In this document: one piece after another, positions 7,969-14,785 of the stretch | Layout of the letters: each line of letters opens with the position of its first letter | How positions within the stretch are numbered: position 1 is the first letter of the stretch | DNA from: CAYGTS01 sp964352905 | GTDB taxonomy: Bacteria > Pseudomonadota > Gammaproteobacteria > JAHCLG01 | Length of the DNA: 17,714 nucleotides | Reading direction: 5' to 3' | NCBI GenBank assembly: GCA_964352905.1 | Contig: CAYGTS010000042.1 | Location: 1 to 17,714, forward strand | Made by a program: the position numbers and the translations under genes | Notes under the pieces: model-generated | What the model was told of the DNA's origin: nothing | The model's input: the letters and a program-made list of their open reading frames with translations, nothing else | The model's database searches: none

Positions 7969-8498
7969 CTGCGAGGAGCTTGCGACGAAGCAATCCAGAG
8001 GCGAGTGGCATTGAGCTTCGCTCTGTCATTGCGAGGAGCTTGCGACGAAGCAATCCAGAGGCGAGTGGCATTGAGCTTCGCTCTNNNNNNNNNNNNNNNN
8101 NNNNNNNNNNNNNNNNNNNNNNNNNNNNNNNNNNNNNNNNNNNNNNNNNNNNNNNNNNNNNNNNNNNNNNNNNNNNNNNNNNNNAGTGGCATTGAGCTTC
8201 GCTCTGTCATTGCGAGGAGCTTGCGACGAAGCAATCCAGGGGCAAGTGGCATTGAGCCTCGCTCCGTCATTGCGAGGAGCTTGCGACGAAGCAATCCAGA
8301 GGCGAGTGGCATTGAGCCTCGCTCCGTCATTGCGAGGAGCGTTAGCTTTGAGCAATCCAGAGGCGAGTGGCATTGAGCTTCGCTCTGTCATTGCGAGGAG
8401 CTTGCGACGAAGCAATCCAGGGGCAAGTGGCATTGAGCCTCGCTCCGTCATTGCGAGGAGCTTGCGACGAAGCAATCCAGGGGCGAGTGGCATTGAGC
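7961..8498. repeat. 60-bp tandem repeat array (family R1) between sucA and sucB
   Basis: Head-to-tail units start with GTCATTGCGAGGAGC and end with GAGCTTCGCTCT or GAGCCTCGCTCC. Unit boundaries are 7961-8024 (64 bp, with four extra bases AGCT after GTCATT), 8025-8084 (60), the N gap, 8185-8205 (end of a unit), 8206-8265 (60), 8266-8325 (60), 8326-8386 (61, core changed to GCGTTAGCTTTGAG), 8387-8446 (60) and 8447-8498 (partial). Each unit carries the R1 arm ending in GCAATCCAG. A single inverted R1 arm follows at 8578-8606. Because 60 is a multiple of three, four of the six frames stay open across the units, which yields spurious open frames with a 20-residue periodicity. The array lies within the 702-base gap between sucA and sucB, and I see no gene there. 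Confidence 0.93.
8085..8184. other. Assembly gap of 100 N inside the tandem array
   Basis: Exactly 100 N interrupt the tandem array. The left flank ends at a unit boundary and the right flank resumes 39 bases into a unit. A 100-N run is a common placeholder for a gap of unknown length, so the true number of repeat units is unknown, as is whether other sequence lies in the gap. Confidence 0.97.
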
Positions 8499-8577
8499 GA
8501 GATGTTAAAGGCGATGCCTGTCAGTGAGGTACGACTAGCAAGTGTTATTAAATTTGTGAGATCGCAGATCCTTTCCC

Positions 8578-8606
8578 TGCTTCGTCCTACGGACTCGCAA
8601 TGACGG
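8578..8606 (-). repeat. Inverted R1 arm closing the tandem array
   Basis: TGCTTCG followed by CTCGCAATGACGG is the reverse complement of the R1 arm found in each tandem unit. It is preceded by GATCGCAGATCCTT (8560-8573), which closely matches the sequence before the right arm of the palindrome at 9879-9998 (from 9951). The array therefore looks like an R1 palindrome whose left arm has been tandemly amplified while the right arm stayed single. Confidence 0.75.
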
Positions 8607-8670
8607 AGAGCTTGGCATTTGCAAACAGTAAGATTAAACCTAACGATACTTAAAAATTAAGGACCTAAAA

Positions 8671-9867
8671 ATGACAATTGAAGTGAAAGTACCCACTTTA
8701 CCTGAATCGGTGGCTGATGCAGTGGTTGCTACTTGGCACAAAAAACCAGGCGATGCTGTAACACGTGATGAAAACTTAGTCGATATTGAAACCGATAAGG
8801 TGGTACTTGAAGTGCCTGCCCCCGAAGATGGTGTGCTATCAAAAATTATGCAAGAAGAGGGTGCTACAGTTACGGCTAATCAAATTCTTGCTGTGATTGA
8901 AGCTGGCAAAGTGGCTGAAAAAGCACCGGCTAAAGAAGAAAAATCTGCGCCCGCCCATGCTGAAAAGTCACAACCTAAAAAAGAAAGCAGCGCCGAGCAG
9001 GATCTAGCCGATTTATCACCTGCCGTGAGACGTTTAGTTAACGAAAAAAATGTTGATTTAAGCAAAGTCAGCGCTACCGGCAAAAATGGTCGTATCACCA
9101 AAGAAGATATTGAAAATTATTTAAATAAGGGCAGCGCTGCACCAGCAAGCGTGAGCAGTGAAGGCGCACGTTCTGAAAAACGCGTACCCATGTCACGTTT
9201 ACGCGCTAAAATTGCTGAGCGCTTATTATCCGCGCAACACAATGCTGCAATTTTAACTACCTTTAATGAAATCAACATGCAAGCCGTCATGGATTTGCGC
9301 AAACAATACAAAGATAGTTTTGAAAAAGCGCATGGCGTGCGTTTAGGCTTCATGTCATTTTTCGTTAAAGCTGCTATTGAAGCGCTAAAACGTTTCCCAG
9401 CCGTTAACGCATCAATCGATGGCAATGATGTTGTGTATCACGGTTATTTTGATATTGGTATGGCCGTTTCAACTGAACGTGGTTTAGTGGTGCCGGTCGT
9501 ACGTAACGCTGATAGCTTAAGCATGGCTGATATTGAAAGCAGCATTGCAGAATATGCCGTGCGTGCCCGCGATGGCAAAATCAGTATCGATGAAATCACC
9601 GGTGGCACCTTTACCATTACCAATGGCGGCGTATTTGGCTCATTACTGGCAACACCGATTATCAATCCACCACAATCTGGGATCTTAGGCCTTCACAAAA
9701 TTGAAGAGCGACCTGTGGTTGAAAAAGGCCAAATTGTTATTCGTCCTATGATGTATGTTGCATTATCCTACGATCACCGTATCATTGACGGCCGAGAATC
9801 AGTACAATTCTTGCGCACCGTTAAAGAAATGATAGAAGATCCTGCACGATTGTTGTTAGAGGTTTAA
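8671..9867 (+). CDS. sucB: 2-oxoglutarate dehydrogenase E2 component, dihydrolipoyl succinyltransferase (SucB)
   Basis: SucB forms the core of the 2-oxoglutarate dehydrogenase complex and transfers the succinyl group from lipoyl-lysine to CoA. The protein has 398 residues (405 in E. coli). The single lipoyl domain spans residues 1-77, with Lys43 in DIETDKVVLE as the lipoylation site. A charged Ala/Lys/Glu-rich linker (80-112) leads to the peripheral subunit-binding domain (114-151). After a second linker comes the catalytic domain (about 168-398), with His369 and Asp373 in SYDHRIIDGRES. An AAGGA ribosome binding site lies about 8 bases before the ATG. The gene follows the tandem array, so cotranscription with sucA must pass through it. 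TTGGCA at 8612-8617 could be a -35, but no good -10 accompanies it. Confidence 0.97.
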   Translation: MTIEVKVPTLPESVADAVVATWHKKPGDAVTRDENLVDIETDKVVLEVPAPEDGVLSKIMQEEGATVTANQILAVIEAGKVAEKAPAKEEKSAPAHAEKSQPKKESSAEQDLADLSPAVRRLVNEKNVDLSKVSATGKNGRITKEDIENYLNKGSAAPASVSSEGARSEKRVPMSRLRAKIAERLLSAQHNAAILTTFNEINMQAVMDLRKQYKDSFEKAHGVRLGFMSFFVKAAIEALKRFPAVNASIDGNDVVYHGYFDIGMAVSTERGLVVPVVRNADSLSMADIESSIAEYAVRARDGKISIDEITGGTFTITNGGVFGSLLATPIINPPQSGILGLHKIEERPVVEKGQIVIRPMMYVALSYDHRIIDGRESVQFLRTVKEMIEDPARLLLEV

Positions 9868-9878
9868 TGTTCCATCCC

Positions 9879-9998
9879 CGTCATTGCGAGCGAAGCGACG
9901 CAATCCAGGGAGAGGATCCGTGATCTTGAAAATGCGAGAGGGTTTAGCAAGATCGCAGTCCTTAATGCCTGGATTGCTTCACTACGTTCGCAATGACG
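9879..9998. repeat. R1 palindrome between sucB and sucC
   Basis: The left arm at 9879-9909 begins CGTCATTGCGAGCGAAGC and ends GCAATCCAGG. The right arm at 9968-9998 is its reverse complement over 31 bases with four mismatches. The 58-base spacer includes GATCGCAGTCCTT, also seen beside the inverted arm near 8560. In RNA it would form a long stem-loop within the suc transcript. There is no U-tract after it. It starts 11 bases after the sucB stop. Confidence 0.9.
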
Positions 9999-10004
9999 AA
10001 AATG

Positions 10005-10032
10005 TTGTCATTGCACCACAAATTTTTATAAT
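10005..10032 (+). promoter_or_regulatory. Candidate sigma70-type promoter for sucCD
   Basis: TTGTCA (10005-10010, 5/6 to consensus) and a perfect TATAAT (10027-10032) are separated by 16 bases. The predicted start near 10039 gives a leader of about 23 bases containing the GAGGAAA ribosome binding site of sucC. The -35 overlaps GTCATTGC, identical to the start of the R1 arm, so part of this promoter may derive from a repeat fragment. Confidence 0.55.
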
Positions 10033-10061
10033 GAAGACCAAAAATTATTGAGGAAATATCA

Positions 10062-11231
10062 ATGAATTTACACGAATATCAAGCAAAACAGCTGTTTAGG
10101 CAATATCACATTCCCGTGCCAAACGGTGAAGTGATAAGGGATCCTAAAGAAGCGATTGCGGTTGCTGATACCTTACAAACCAAAAAAGTCGTGGTTAAAG
10201 CGCAAGTGCACGCCGGCGGCCGCGGTAAAGCCGGTGGTGTTAAATTAGTTGAAGGTAAAGATGAAATTATCCAAGCTGTTAAAGGCATGCTGGGCACACG
10301 TTTGGTAACGTATCAAACCGATGAGAATGGCCAGCCGGTTAACCAGGTCTTAATCGAAGAAACCTGCGATATCGATCGAGAATTATATCTCGGTGCAGTC
10401 ATCGATCGCGCACAGCAACGCGTCGTCTTCATGGCTTCAACCGAAGGTGGTGTTGAAATTGAAAAAGTCGCTGAAGAAAACCCAGAAAAAATCTTACAAA
10501 TTATTGTTGATCCATTAATTGGCGTATCCGGTTTTCAATGCCGTGAAGTCGCCTTTAAATTAAATTTAAACGATGCGCAAATTAAACAATTCAGCAAAAT
10601 CATGACAGCACTGGGCAAATTATTTGTTGAAAAAGATTTAAGCTTATTAGAAATTAATCCACTGGTTGTAACTAAACAAGGTGATTTATTGTGTCTCGAT
10701 GGCAAAATCAATATTGATGAGAATGCTTTATATCGCCAAGCCGAATTACGTGCCATGCGTGATATTCACCAAGAGGATGAGCGCGAAACCCGCGCCAAAG
10801 AGTGGGAATTAAACTACATTTCACTCGATGGTAACATTGGCTGCATGGTTAATGGTGCTGGTCTTGCGATGGCTACCATGGATTTAGTTAAATTGCACGG
10901 TGGTGAACCGGCTAACTTTTTAGATGTCGGCGGTGGTGCCACCAAAGAACGCGTAACCGAAGCGTTTAAAATTATCTTATCTGATAGCAATGTTAAAGCG
11001 GTCTTAGTCAATATTTTCGGTGGTATCGTGCGTTGCGATTTAATTGCCGATGGCATCATGGGAGCTGTTGAAGAAGTGGGTATTAAAGTACCGGTTGTGG
11101 TGCGCTTAGAAGGTAACAATGCCGATTTAGGCGCCAAAAAATTATCAGAAAGTGGCTTAAATATTATTGCCGCAAGCGGGTTATCCGATGCCGCTGATAA
11201 AGTGGTTAAAGCTGCCAAGGGAGAAAAATAA
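10062..11231 (+). CDS. sucC: Succinyl-CoA synthetase beta subunit (SucC)
   Basis: SucC is the nucleotide- and substrate-specificity subunit of the enzyme that converts succinyl-CoA to succinate with formation of ATP or GTP. The protein has 389 residues (388 in E. coli). The N-terminal ATP-grasp domain includes AGGRGKAGGVKL (residues 51-62). Metal-binding Asn199 (LLEINP) and Asp213 (CLDGK) occupy the E. coli positions. The C-terminal CoA-ligase domain has GAGLAMATMD (265-274) and NIFGGIVRCD (317-326). GAGGAAA lies 6 bases before the ATG. The gene ends two bases before sucD, whose ribosome binding site lies inside the sucC end. Confidence 0.97.
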   Translation: MNLHEYQAKQLFRQYHIPVPNGEVIRDPKEAIAVADTLQTKKVVVKAQVHAGGRGKAGGVKLVEGKDEIIQAVKGMLGTRLVTYQTDENGQPVNQVLIEETCDIDRELYLGAVIDRAQQRVVFMASTEGGVEIEKVAEENPEKILQIIVDPLIGVSGFQCREVAFKLNLNDAQIKQFSKIMTALGKLFVEKDLSLLEINPLVVTKQGDLLCLDGKINIDENALYRQAELRAMRDIHQEDERETRAKEWELNYISLDGNIGCMVNGAGLAMATMDLVKLHGGEPANFLDVGGGATKERVTEAFKIILSDSNVKAVLVNIFGGIVRCDLIADGIMGAVEEVGIKVPVVVRLEGNNADLGAKKLSESGLNIIAASGLSDAADKVVKAAKGEK

Positions 11232-11233
11232 GA

Positions 11234-12106
11234 ATGAGTATTTTAGTTAACAAAAACACCAAAGTCATTTGCCAAGGTTTTACCGGCAAACAAGGTACGC
11301 TGCATTGCGAACAAGCAATTGCTTATGGTACCAAAATGGTTGGTGGTGTCACACCCGGTAAAGGCGGGCAAACTCATTTAGATTTACCGGTTTTCAACAC
11401 CGTACGCGATGCTGTGGATGCAACCGCTGCCACCGCGAGTGTGATTTACGTGCCAGCACCGTTTTGCAAAGATTCCATCATCGAAGCGGCTGATAACGGC
11501 ATTGAATTAATCGTGTGTATCACCGAAGGCATTCCAACCTTAGATATGTTGGATGTTAAATACTATCTCGCAAAAAATACCAAAGCACGTTTAATTGGGC
11601 CAAACTGCCCAGGTGTTATTACCCCAGGCGAATGCAAAATTGGGATCATGCCAGGCCATATTCACAAACCCGGTAGCATTGGGATTGTGTCGCGTTCAGG
11701 CACCTTAACTTATGAAGCAGTTAAACAAACCACGGATCTTGGGGTGGGCCAAAGCAGCTGTGTGGGTATCGGTGGCGATCCTATTCCTGGTTCAAACTTT
11801 ATCGATATTTTACAACTCTTCGAAAACGATCCAGCCACTAAAGCCATCATCATGGTGGGTGAAATTGGCGGAACTGCAGAAGAAGAAGCGGCTGAATTCA
11901 TTAAATCTAATGTTACCAAACCGGTTGTTGGTTACATCGCTGGTGTGACCGCACCTGCTGGCAAACGCATGGGCCATGCCGGTGCGATTATTGCAGGTGG
12001 TAAAGGAACCGCGAAAGAAAAGTTTGCCGCACTCGAACATGCCGGTGTTAAAACCGTGCAATCGGTTGCAGATATTGGCAAAGCGATTGCTGAAGTCGTT
12101 AAATAG
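11234..12106 (+). CDS. sucD: Succinyl-CoA synthetase alpha subunit (SucD)
   Basis: SucD binds CoA and carries the phosphohistidine intermediate of succinyl-CoA synthetase. The protein has 290 residues (289 in E. coli). The N-terminal Rossmann fold holds CQGFTGKQGT (13-22), followed by IGPNCPG (121-127). Active-site His248 in KRMGHAGAII matches His246 of E. coli. The ribosome binding site GGGAGA is within the last codons of sucC, so the pair is translationally coupled. It is the last gene of the run; repeat R2 begins about six bases after its TAG. Confidence 0.97.
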   Translation: MSILVNKNTKVICQGFTGKQGTLHCEQAIAYGTKMVGGVTPGKGGQTHLDLPVFNTVRDAVDATAATASVIYVPAPFCKDSIIEAADNGIELIVCITEGIPTLDMLDVKYYLAKNTKARLIGPNCPGVITPGECKIGIMPGHIHKPGSIGIVSRSGTLTYEAVKQTTDLGVGQSSCVGIGGDPIPGSNFIDILQLFENDPATKAIIMVGEIGGTAEEEAAEFIKSNVTKPVVGYIAGVTAPAGKRMGHAGAIIAGGKGTAKEKFAALEHAGVKTVQSVADIGKAIAEVVK

Positions 12107-12112
12107 TTTGAG

Positions 12113-12256
12113 TGTAACTACTCACTCCGTAGCAGGGAACGCCCATATTTGGGCTAAAAACAGCGAAAATCTTTTATCGAAATGCTCATGTATAACTCAT
12201 ACACTGCGCTTTCTCAAAAATATTTTTGCTGTTTTTATCGCCAAATCTGAACGTTC
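12113..12256 (+). repeat. Palindromic repeat R2, copy B (after sucD)
   Basis: The first 55 bases match copy C (17660-17714) with one difference. The inverted repeat TAAAAACAGCGAAAAT (12155-12170) pairs with 12222-12237 at 15 of 16 positions. A small GCCCA/TGGGC hairpin lies in the left arm, and outer GAACG (12137-12141) pairs with CGTTC (12252-12256). The right stem arm ends in a short T-run, so the element might weaken or end sucD transcription, but the 51-base loop is long for an intrinsic terminator. Confidence 0.8.
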
Positions 12257-12302
12257 TGGTAAATATAAAGCTAAAGGGGGTGAGCAGATACGTTTGAGTA
12301 AT

Positions 12303-12418
12303 ATACTCACAGGATTTCATTTTGCGGCGAGGCGTGCGCGAAATCTGCTAGCTGCGTGTATACGTAATACGAAGAGCCGCGAGATGAGCGCACCGCCGCA
12401 TGAAAGCCGAAGAGTATA
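12303..12418. repeat. Palindromic repeat R3 (sucD-lipB convergent gap)
   Basis: The left arm 12303-12339 (TATACTC, TTTCAT, GCGGCG and GTGCGC blocks in order) is an imperfect inverted repeat of 12388-12418, where GCGCAC, CGCCGC, ATGAAA and GAGTATA occur in mirror order. The block spacings differ by one to four bases. Part of the left arm recurs downstream of gltA at 117-140. With R2 copy B it fills most of the 409-base gap between the convergent genes sucD and lipB. The remaining bases, 12419-12515, show no gene or clear terminator. Confidence 0.65.
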
Positions 12419-12515
12419 GCAGGCGACCCAGTGATCGGATCGCTTGCTCAGTTAAGATCGGGGTGATTCAGCTTGTGTGAAAAAGGGTTATTCAACATCA
12501 CGCTGGGAATTACTG

Positions 12516-13133
12516 TTAGTCACTATACCCAAACAATGCATGAAAATGCTTAATCAATTGTTTTTTAACGACACGCATTGTAACGCTGGGTTCAAAATCA
12601 GCAATTTGCGTCATGCTTAACTCTTTGTAACCGCAGGGATTAATCAAGCCAAACGGTGCTAAGTCCATGTTCACGTTTAAGGCTAAGCCATGATAGGAGC
12701 AACCTTTCTTAATGCGCAAGCCAATCGAACAGATTTTTTTACCCGCCACATAAACCCCGCGCGCGTCACAATTACCGCTTGCCGTAACACCAAAATCAGC
12801 TAATAAAGTCACAACTAAGCTTTCAATGCGCGTGACTAAATCACGCACGCCTAATTGCTGGCGGCGTAAATCCAGCAAAGGATAAGCCACTAATTGCCCA
12901 GGCCCATGATAAGTGACCTGGCCACCGCGATCGGTTTGCACCACCGGAATTTGCCCGGGGTTTAACAGGTGTTCAGGTTTACCGGCTTGGCCTTGGGTAA
13001 ACACGGCAGGGTGCTCCACCAACCATAATTCATCCGGCGTGCTTTCATCGCGATTAATCGTGAAATCGCGCATTGCTTGCCAAACAGATTGGTAATCGCT
13101 GGTTTGTAAATCTTTAATAACCAGCTTATTCAT
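12516..13133 (-). CDS. lipB: Octanoyl-[ACP]:protein N-octanoyltransferase (LipB)
   Basis: LipB transfers octanoate from acyl carrier protein to lipoyl domains, the first step of endogenous lipoylation; LipA then inserts sulfur. The protein has 205 residues (213 in E. coli). It shows the family signature DRGGQVTYHGPGQLVAYPLL (residues 68-87), catalytic Lys133 (VAGKKICSIG), GCSYHGLALNVN (144-155) and the active-site Cys167 (INPCGY). The start ATG overlaps the panC stop as ATGA, so the two are probably translationally coupled. SucB, encoded in the opposing operon, is a likely client. Confidence 0.96.
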   Translation of the reverse strand: MNKLVIKDLQTSDYQSVWQAMRDFTINRDESTPDELWLVEHPAVFTQGQAGKPEHLLNPGQIPVVQTDRGGQVTYHGPGQLVAYPLLDLRRQQLGVRDLVTRIESLVVTLLADFGVTASGNCDARGVYVAGKKICSIGLRIKKGCSYHGLALNVNMDLAPFGLINPCGYKELSMTQIADFEPSVTMRVVKKQLIKHFHALFGYSD

Positions 13134-13978
13134 AGTGTAAAATCAACATTATCAATCAACCGCACAGAGCCTAAACTCGCTGCTAATAAAATCACGAGAT
13201 TGCGCGTATCCTTATTTGCTAATTGTAAATTTTCTGCATCACTTATATTCACATAATCAACCTTAAAACCTGCTTGCGTTAATTGTGTGATGGCATCTTG
13301 TGATAAAGCCATAAAATCTTTATTGCCATTTTTGATCTTTTCTTTCAGCGTTAATAACAGTTGATACAAATTTGGTGCGAGCGCGCGTTGCGCAGCATTT
13401 AAATGGCGATTGCGCGAACTCATGGCTAAACCGTCTTGTTCACGCACAGTATTAACCGGCATGATTTGCGTGTTAAAACATAAATCCTGGCACATTTTTT
13501 CAATCACGCGTAATTGTTGAAAATCTTTTTTACCAAAAAAAGCCATCGTGGGTTGTACGATATTAAATAACTTTGCAACGATCGTTGCAACACCTTGAAA
13601 ATGTCCTGGGCGATATTTGCCACAATGCTGTTCAGTAATCACAGGTACAAATACTTGGGTATGCTGTTGCATATCTTCAGGATAAATCTCTGAAATTTCT
13701 GGTGAAAATAATAAATCAACTTTCACTTCAGAAAGTAACTTAATATCATCATCTAAGGTGCGAGGATAGTTTTGTAAATCTTGCGCACTATTAAATTGTA
13801 ATGGATTAACAAAAACACTTACCACGACTTTATCGCAACGTTCTTTGGCTGTTTTAATTAAGCTTAAATGGCCTTGGTGCAAATTACCCATGGTGGGCAC
13901 AAACCCAATTGCTAAACCTTGGTTATGCCATTGTTGTTGTTGGATTTTGACAGAATTAATTTCATTTAATATTTGCAT
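13130..13978 (-). CDS. panC: Pantothenate synthetase (PanC)
   Basis: PanC joins pantoate and beta-alanine using ATP to make pantothenate, via a pantoyl-adenylate. The protein has 282 residues (283 in E. coli). Nucleotidyltransferase motifs are VPTMGNLHQGHLSLI (27-41, with His34 and His37 as the HIGH-type pair), FVNPLQF (56-62), GKYRPGHFQGV (120-130), FFGKKDFQQL (147-156) and MSSRNRHL (186-193, KMSKS-like). The start codon directly follows the panB stop (TAAATG) and the end overlaps lipB. panD, needed for beta-alanine, is not in the window. Confidence 0.97.
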   Translation of the reverse strand: MQILNEINSVKIQQQQWHNQGLAIGFVPTMGNLHQGHLSLIKTAKERCDKVVVSVFVNPLQFNSAQDLQNYPRTLDDDIKLLSEVKVDLLFSPEISEIYPEDMQQHTQVFVPVITEQHCGKYRPGHFQGVATIVAKLFNIVQPTMAFFGKKDFQQLRVIEKMCQDLCFNTQIMPVNTVREQDGLAMSSRNRHLNAAQRALAPNLYQLLLTLKEKIKNGNKDFMALSQDAITQLTQAGFKVDYVNISDAENLQLANKDTRNLVILLAASLGSVRLIDNVDFTL

Positions 13979-14773
13979 TTATCTAAACTCATGCTCACGA
14001 GAGGGAAATTCACTTGATTTTACAGCTTGCACGTAAGCAGCAATCGCTGCTTGAATGCTGTCTTGGCCCTGCATAAAATTTTTCACAAATTTTAATTGGC
14101 TGCCCTCATTCAAACCTAACATATCGTGTAGTACTAAAACTTGCCCATCACAATCAACGCCAGCCCCAATACCAACCACCGGAATTTTTAATTGCTGCGT
14201 AATCTCTTTGGCTAGTTGACTTGGCACACATTCCAAAATTAATAAACTAATTCCCGCAGCTTGTAGAGCAAGAGCATCCTTTAAAATGGTTTGTGCTGCC
14301 GTTTCATTTTTACCTTGTACTTGATAACCACCTAATACATTAATTGATTGCGGTTGCAAGCCGAGATGACCACAAACGGGGATCCCATTATTCTTTAACG
14401 TGGTGACAAAATCACACAAATGCGCACCGCCTTCCATCTTGATCAGATCAGCGCCGGCTTGCATTAATTGCATCGCATTATTTAACGCAGCATCTAATGT
14501 TGCATAGGTCATGAACGGCATATCGCTCATCAATAAAGCATGCTTGTTACCGCGTGCAACACAATGCGTGTGATAAACCATATCGCTAATCGTAACGGGC
14601 AAGGTACTTGCATGACCTTGCACAATATTACCCAGCGTATCACCAATTAAAATCACATCGACATGTTGATCGTTAAGCACTTTGGCAAAACTTGCATCAT
14701 AAGTGGTGAGCATGGCAATTTTTTGTTGCTTGCTTTTTAAATCCTGCAAGGTTTTTAAGGTGACTTTAGCCAT
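13979..14773 (-). CDS. panB: 3-methyl-2-oxobutanoate hydroxymethyltransferase (PanB)
   Basis: PanB transfers a hydroxymethyl group from 5,10-methylenetetrahydrofolate to alpha-ketoisovalerate, the first committed step to pantothenate. The protein has 264 residues, the same as E. coli. Mg-binding Asp45 (LIGDTLGN), Asp84 (MSDMPF) and Glu114 (IKMEGG) and the catalytic Glu181 (LECVPS) are at the family positions. The ribosome binding site AAGGAAAA overlaps the stop codon of pfp, 12 bases upstream, pointing to a shared transcript. Confidence 0.97.
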   Translation of the reverse strand: MAKVTLKTLQDLKSKQQKIAMLTTYDASFAKVLNDQHVDVILIGDTLGNIVQGHASTLPVTISDMVYHTHCVARGNKHALLMSDMPFMTYATLDAALNNAMQLMQAGADLIKMEGGAHLCDFVTTLKNNGIPVCGHLGLQPQSINVLGGYQVQGKNETAAQTILKDALALQAAGISLLILECVPSQLAKEITQQLKIPVVGIGAGVDCDGQVLVLHDMLGLNEGSQLKFVKNFMQGQDSIQAAIAAYVQAVKSSEFPSREHEFR

Positions 14774-14785
14774 AGTTAATTTTCC

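Noticed and set aside
7961..8498. CRISPR array
   Set aside because: The units are head-to-tail and nearly identical over their whole length, so there are no unique spacers. No cas genes are present.
7811..8603. Long open frames on both strands across the sucA-sucB gap, encoding a 20-residue repeated peptide such as MPLASGLLRRKLLAMTER
   Set aside because: They arise because the 60-bp unit is a multiple of three and lacks stops in four of six frames. They run through the N gap, overlap each other on both strands and have no ribosome binding site or recognisable domain.
10814..11218. 134-residue minus-strand open frame opposite sucC
   Set aside because: It is an antisense shadow of the well-supported sucC gene, without a start signal or family features.
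11976..12419. 147-residue plus-strand open frame running from within sucD into the R2 and R3 repeats
   Set aside because: It begins out of frame inside sucD and continues only through repeat sequence, with no ribosome binding site or recognisable protein features.
12107..12515. A tRNA or other RNA gene in the convergent sucD-lipB gap
   Set aside because: The paired segments there belong to repeats R2 and R3. No cloverleaf arms, T-loop motif or CCA end could be found.
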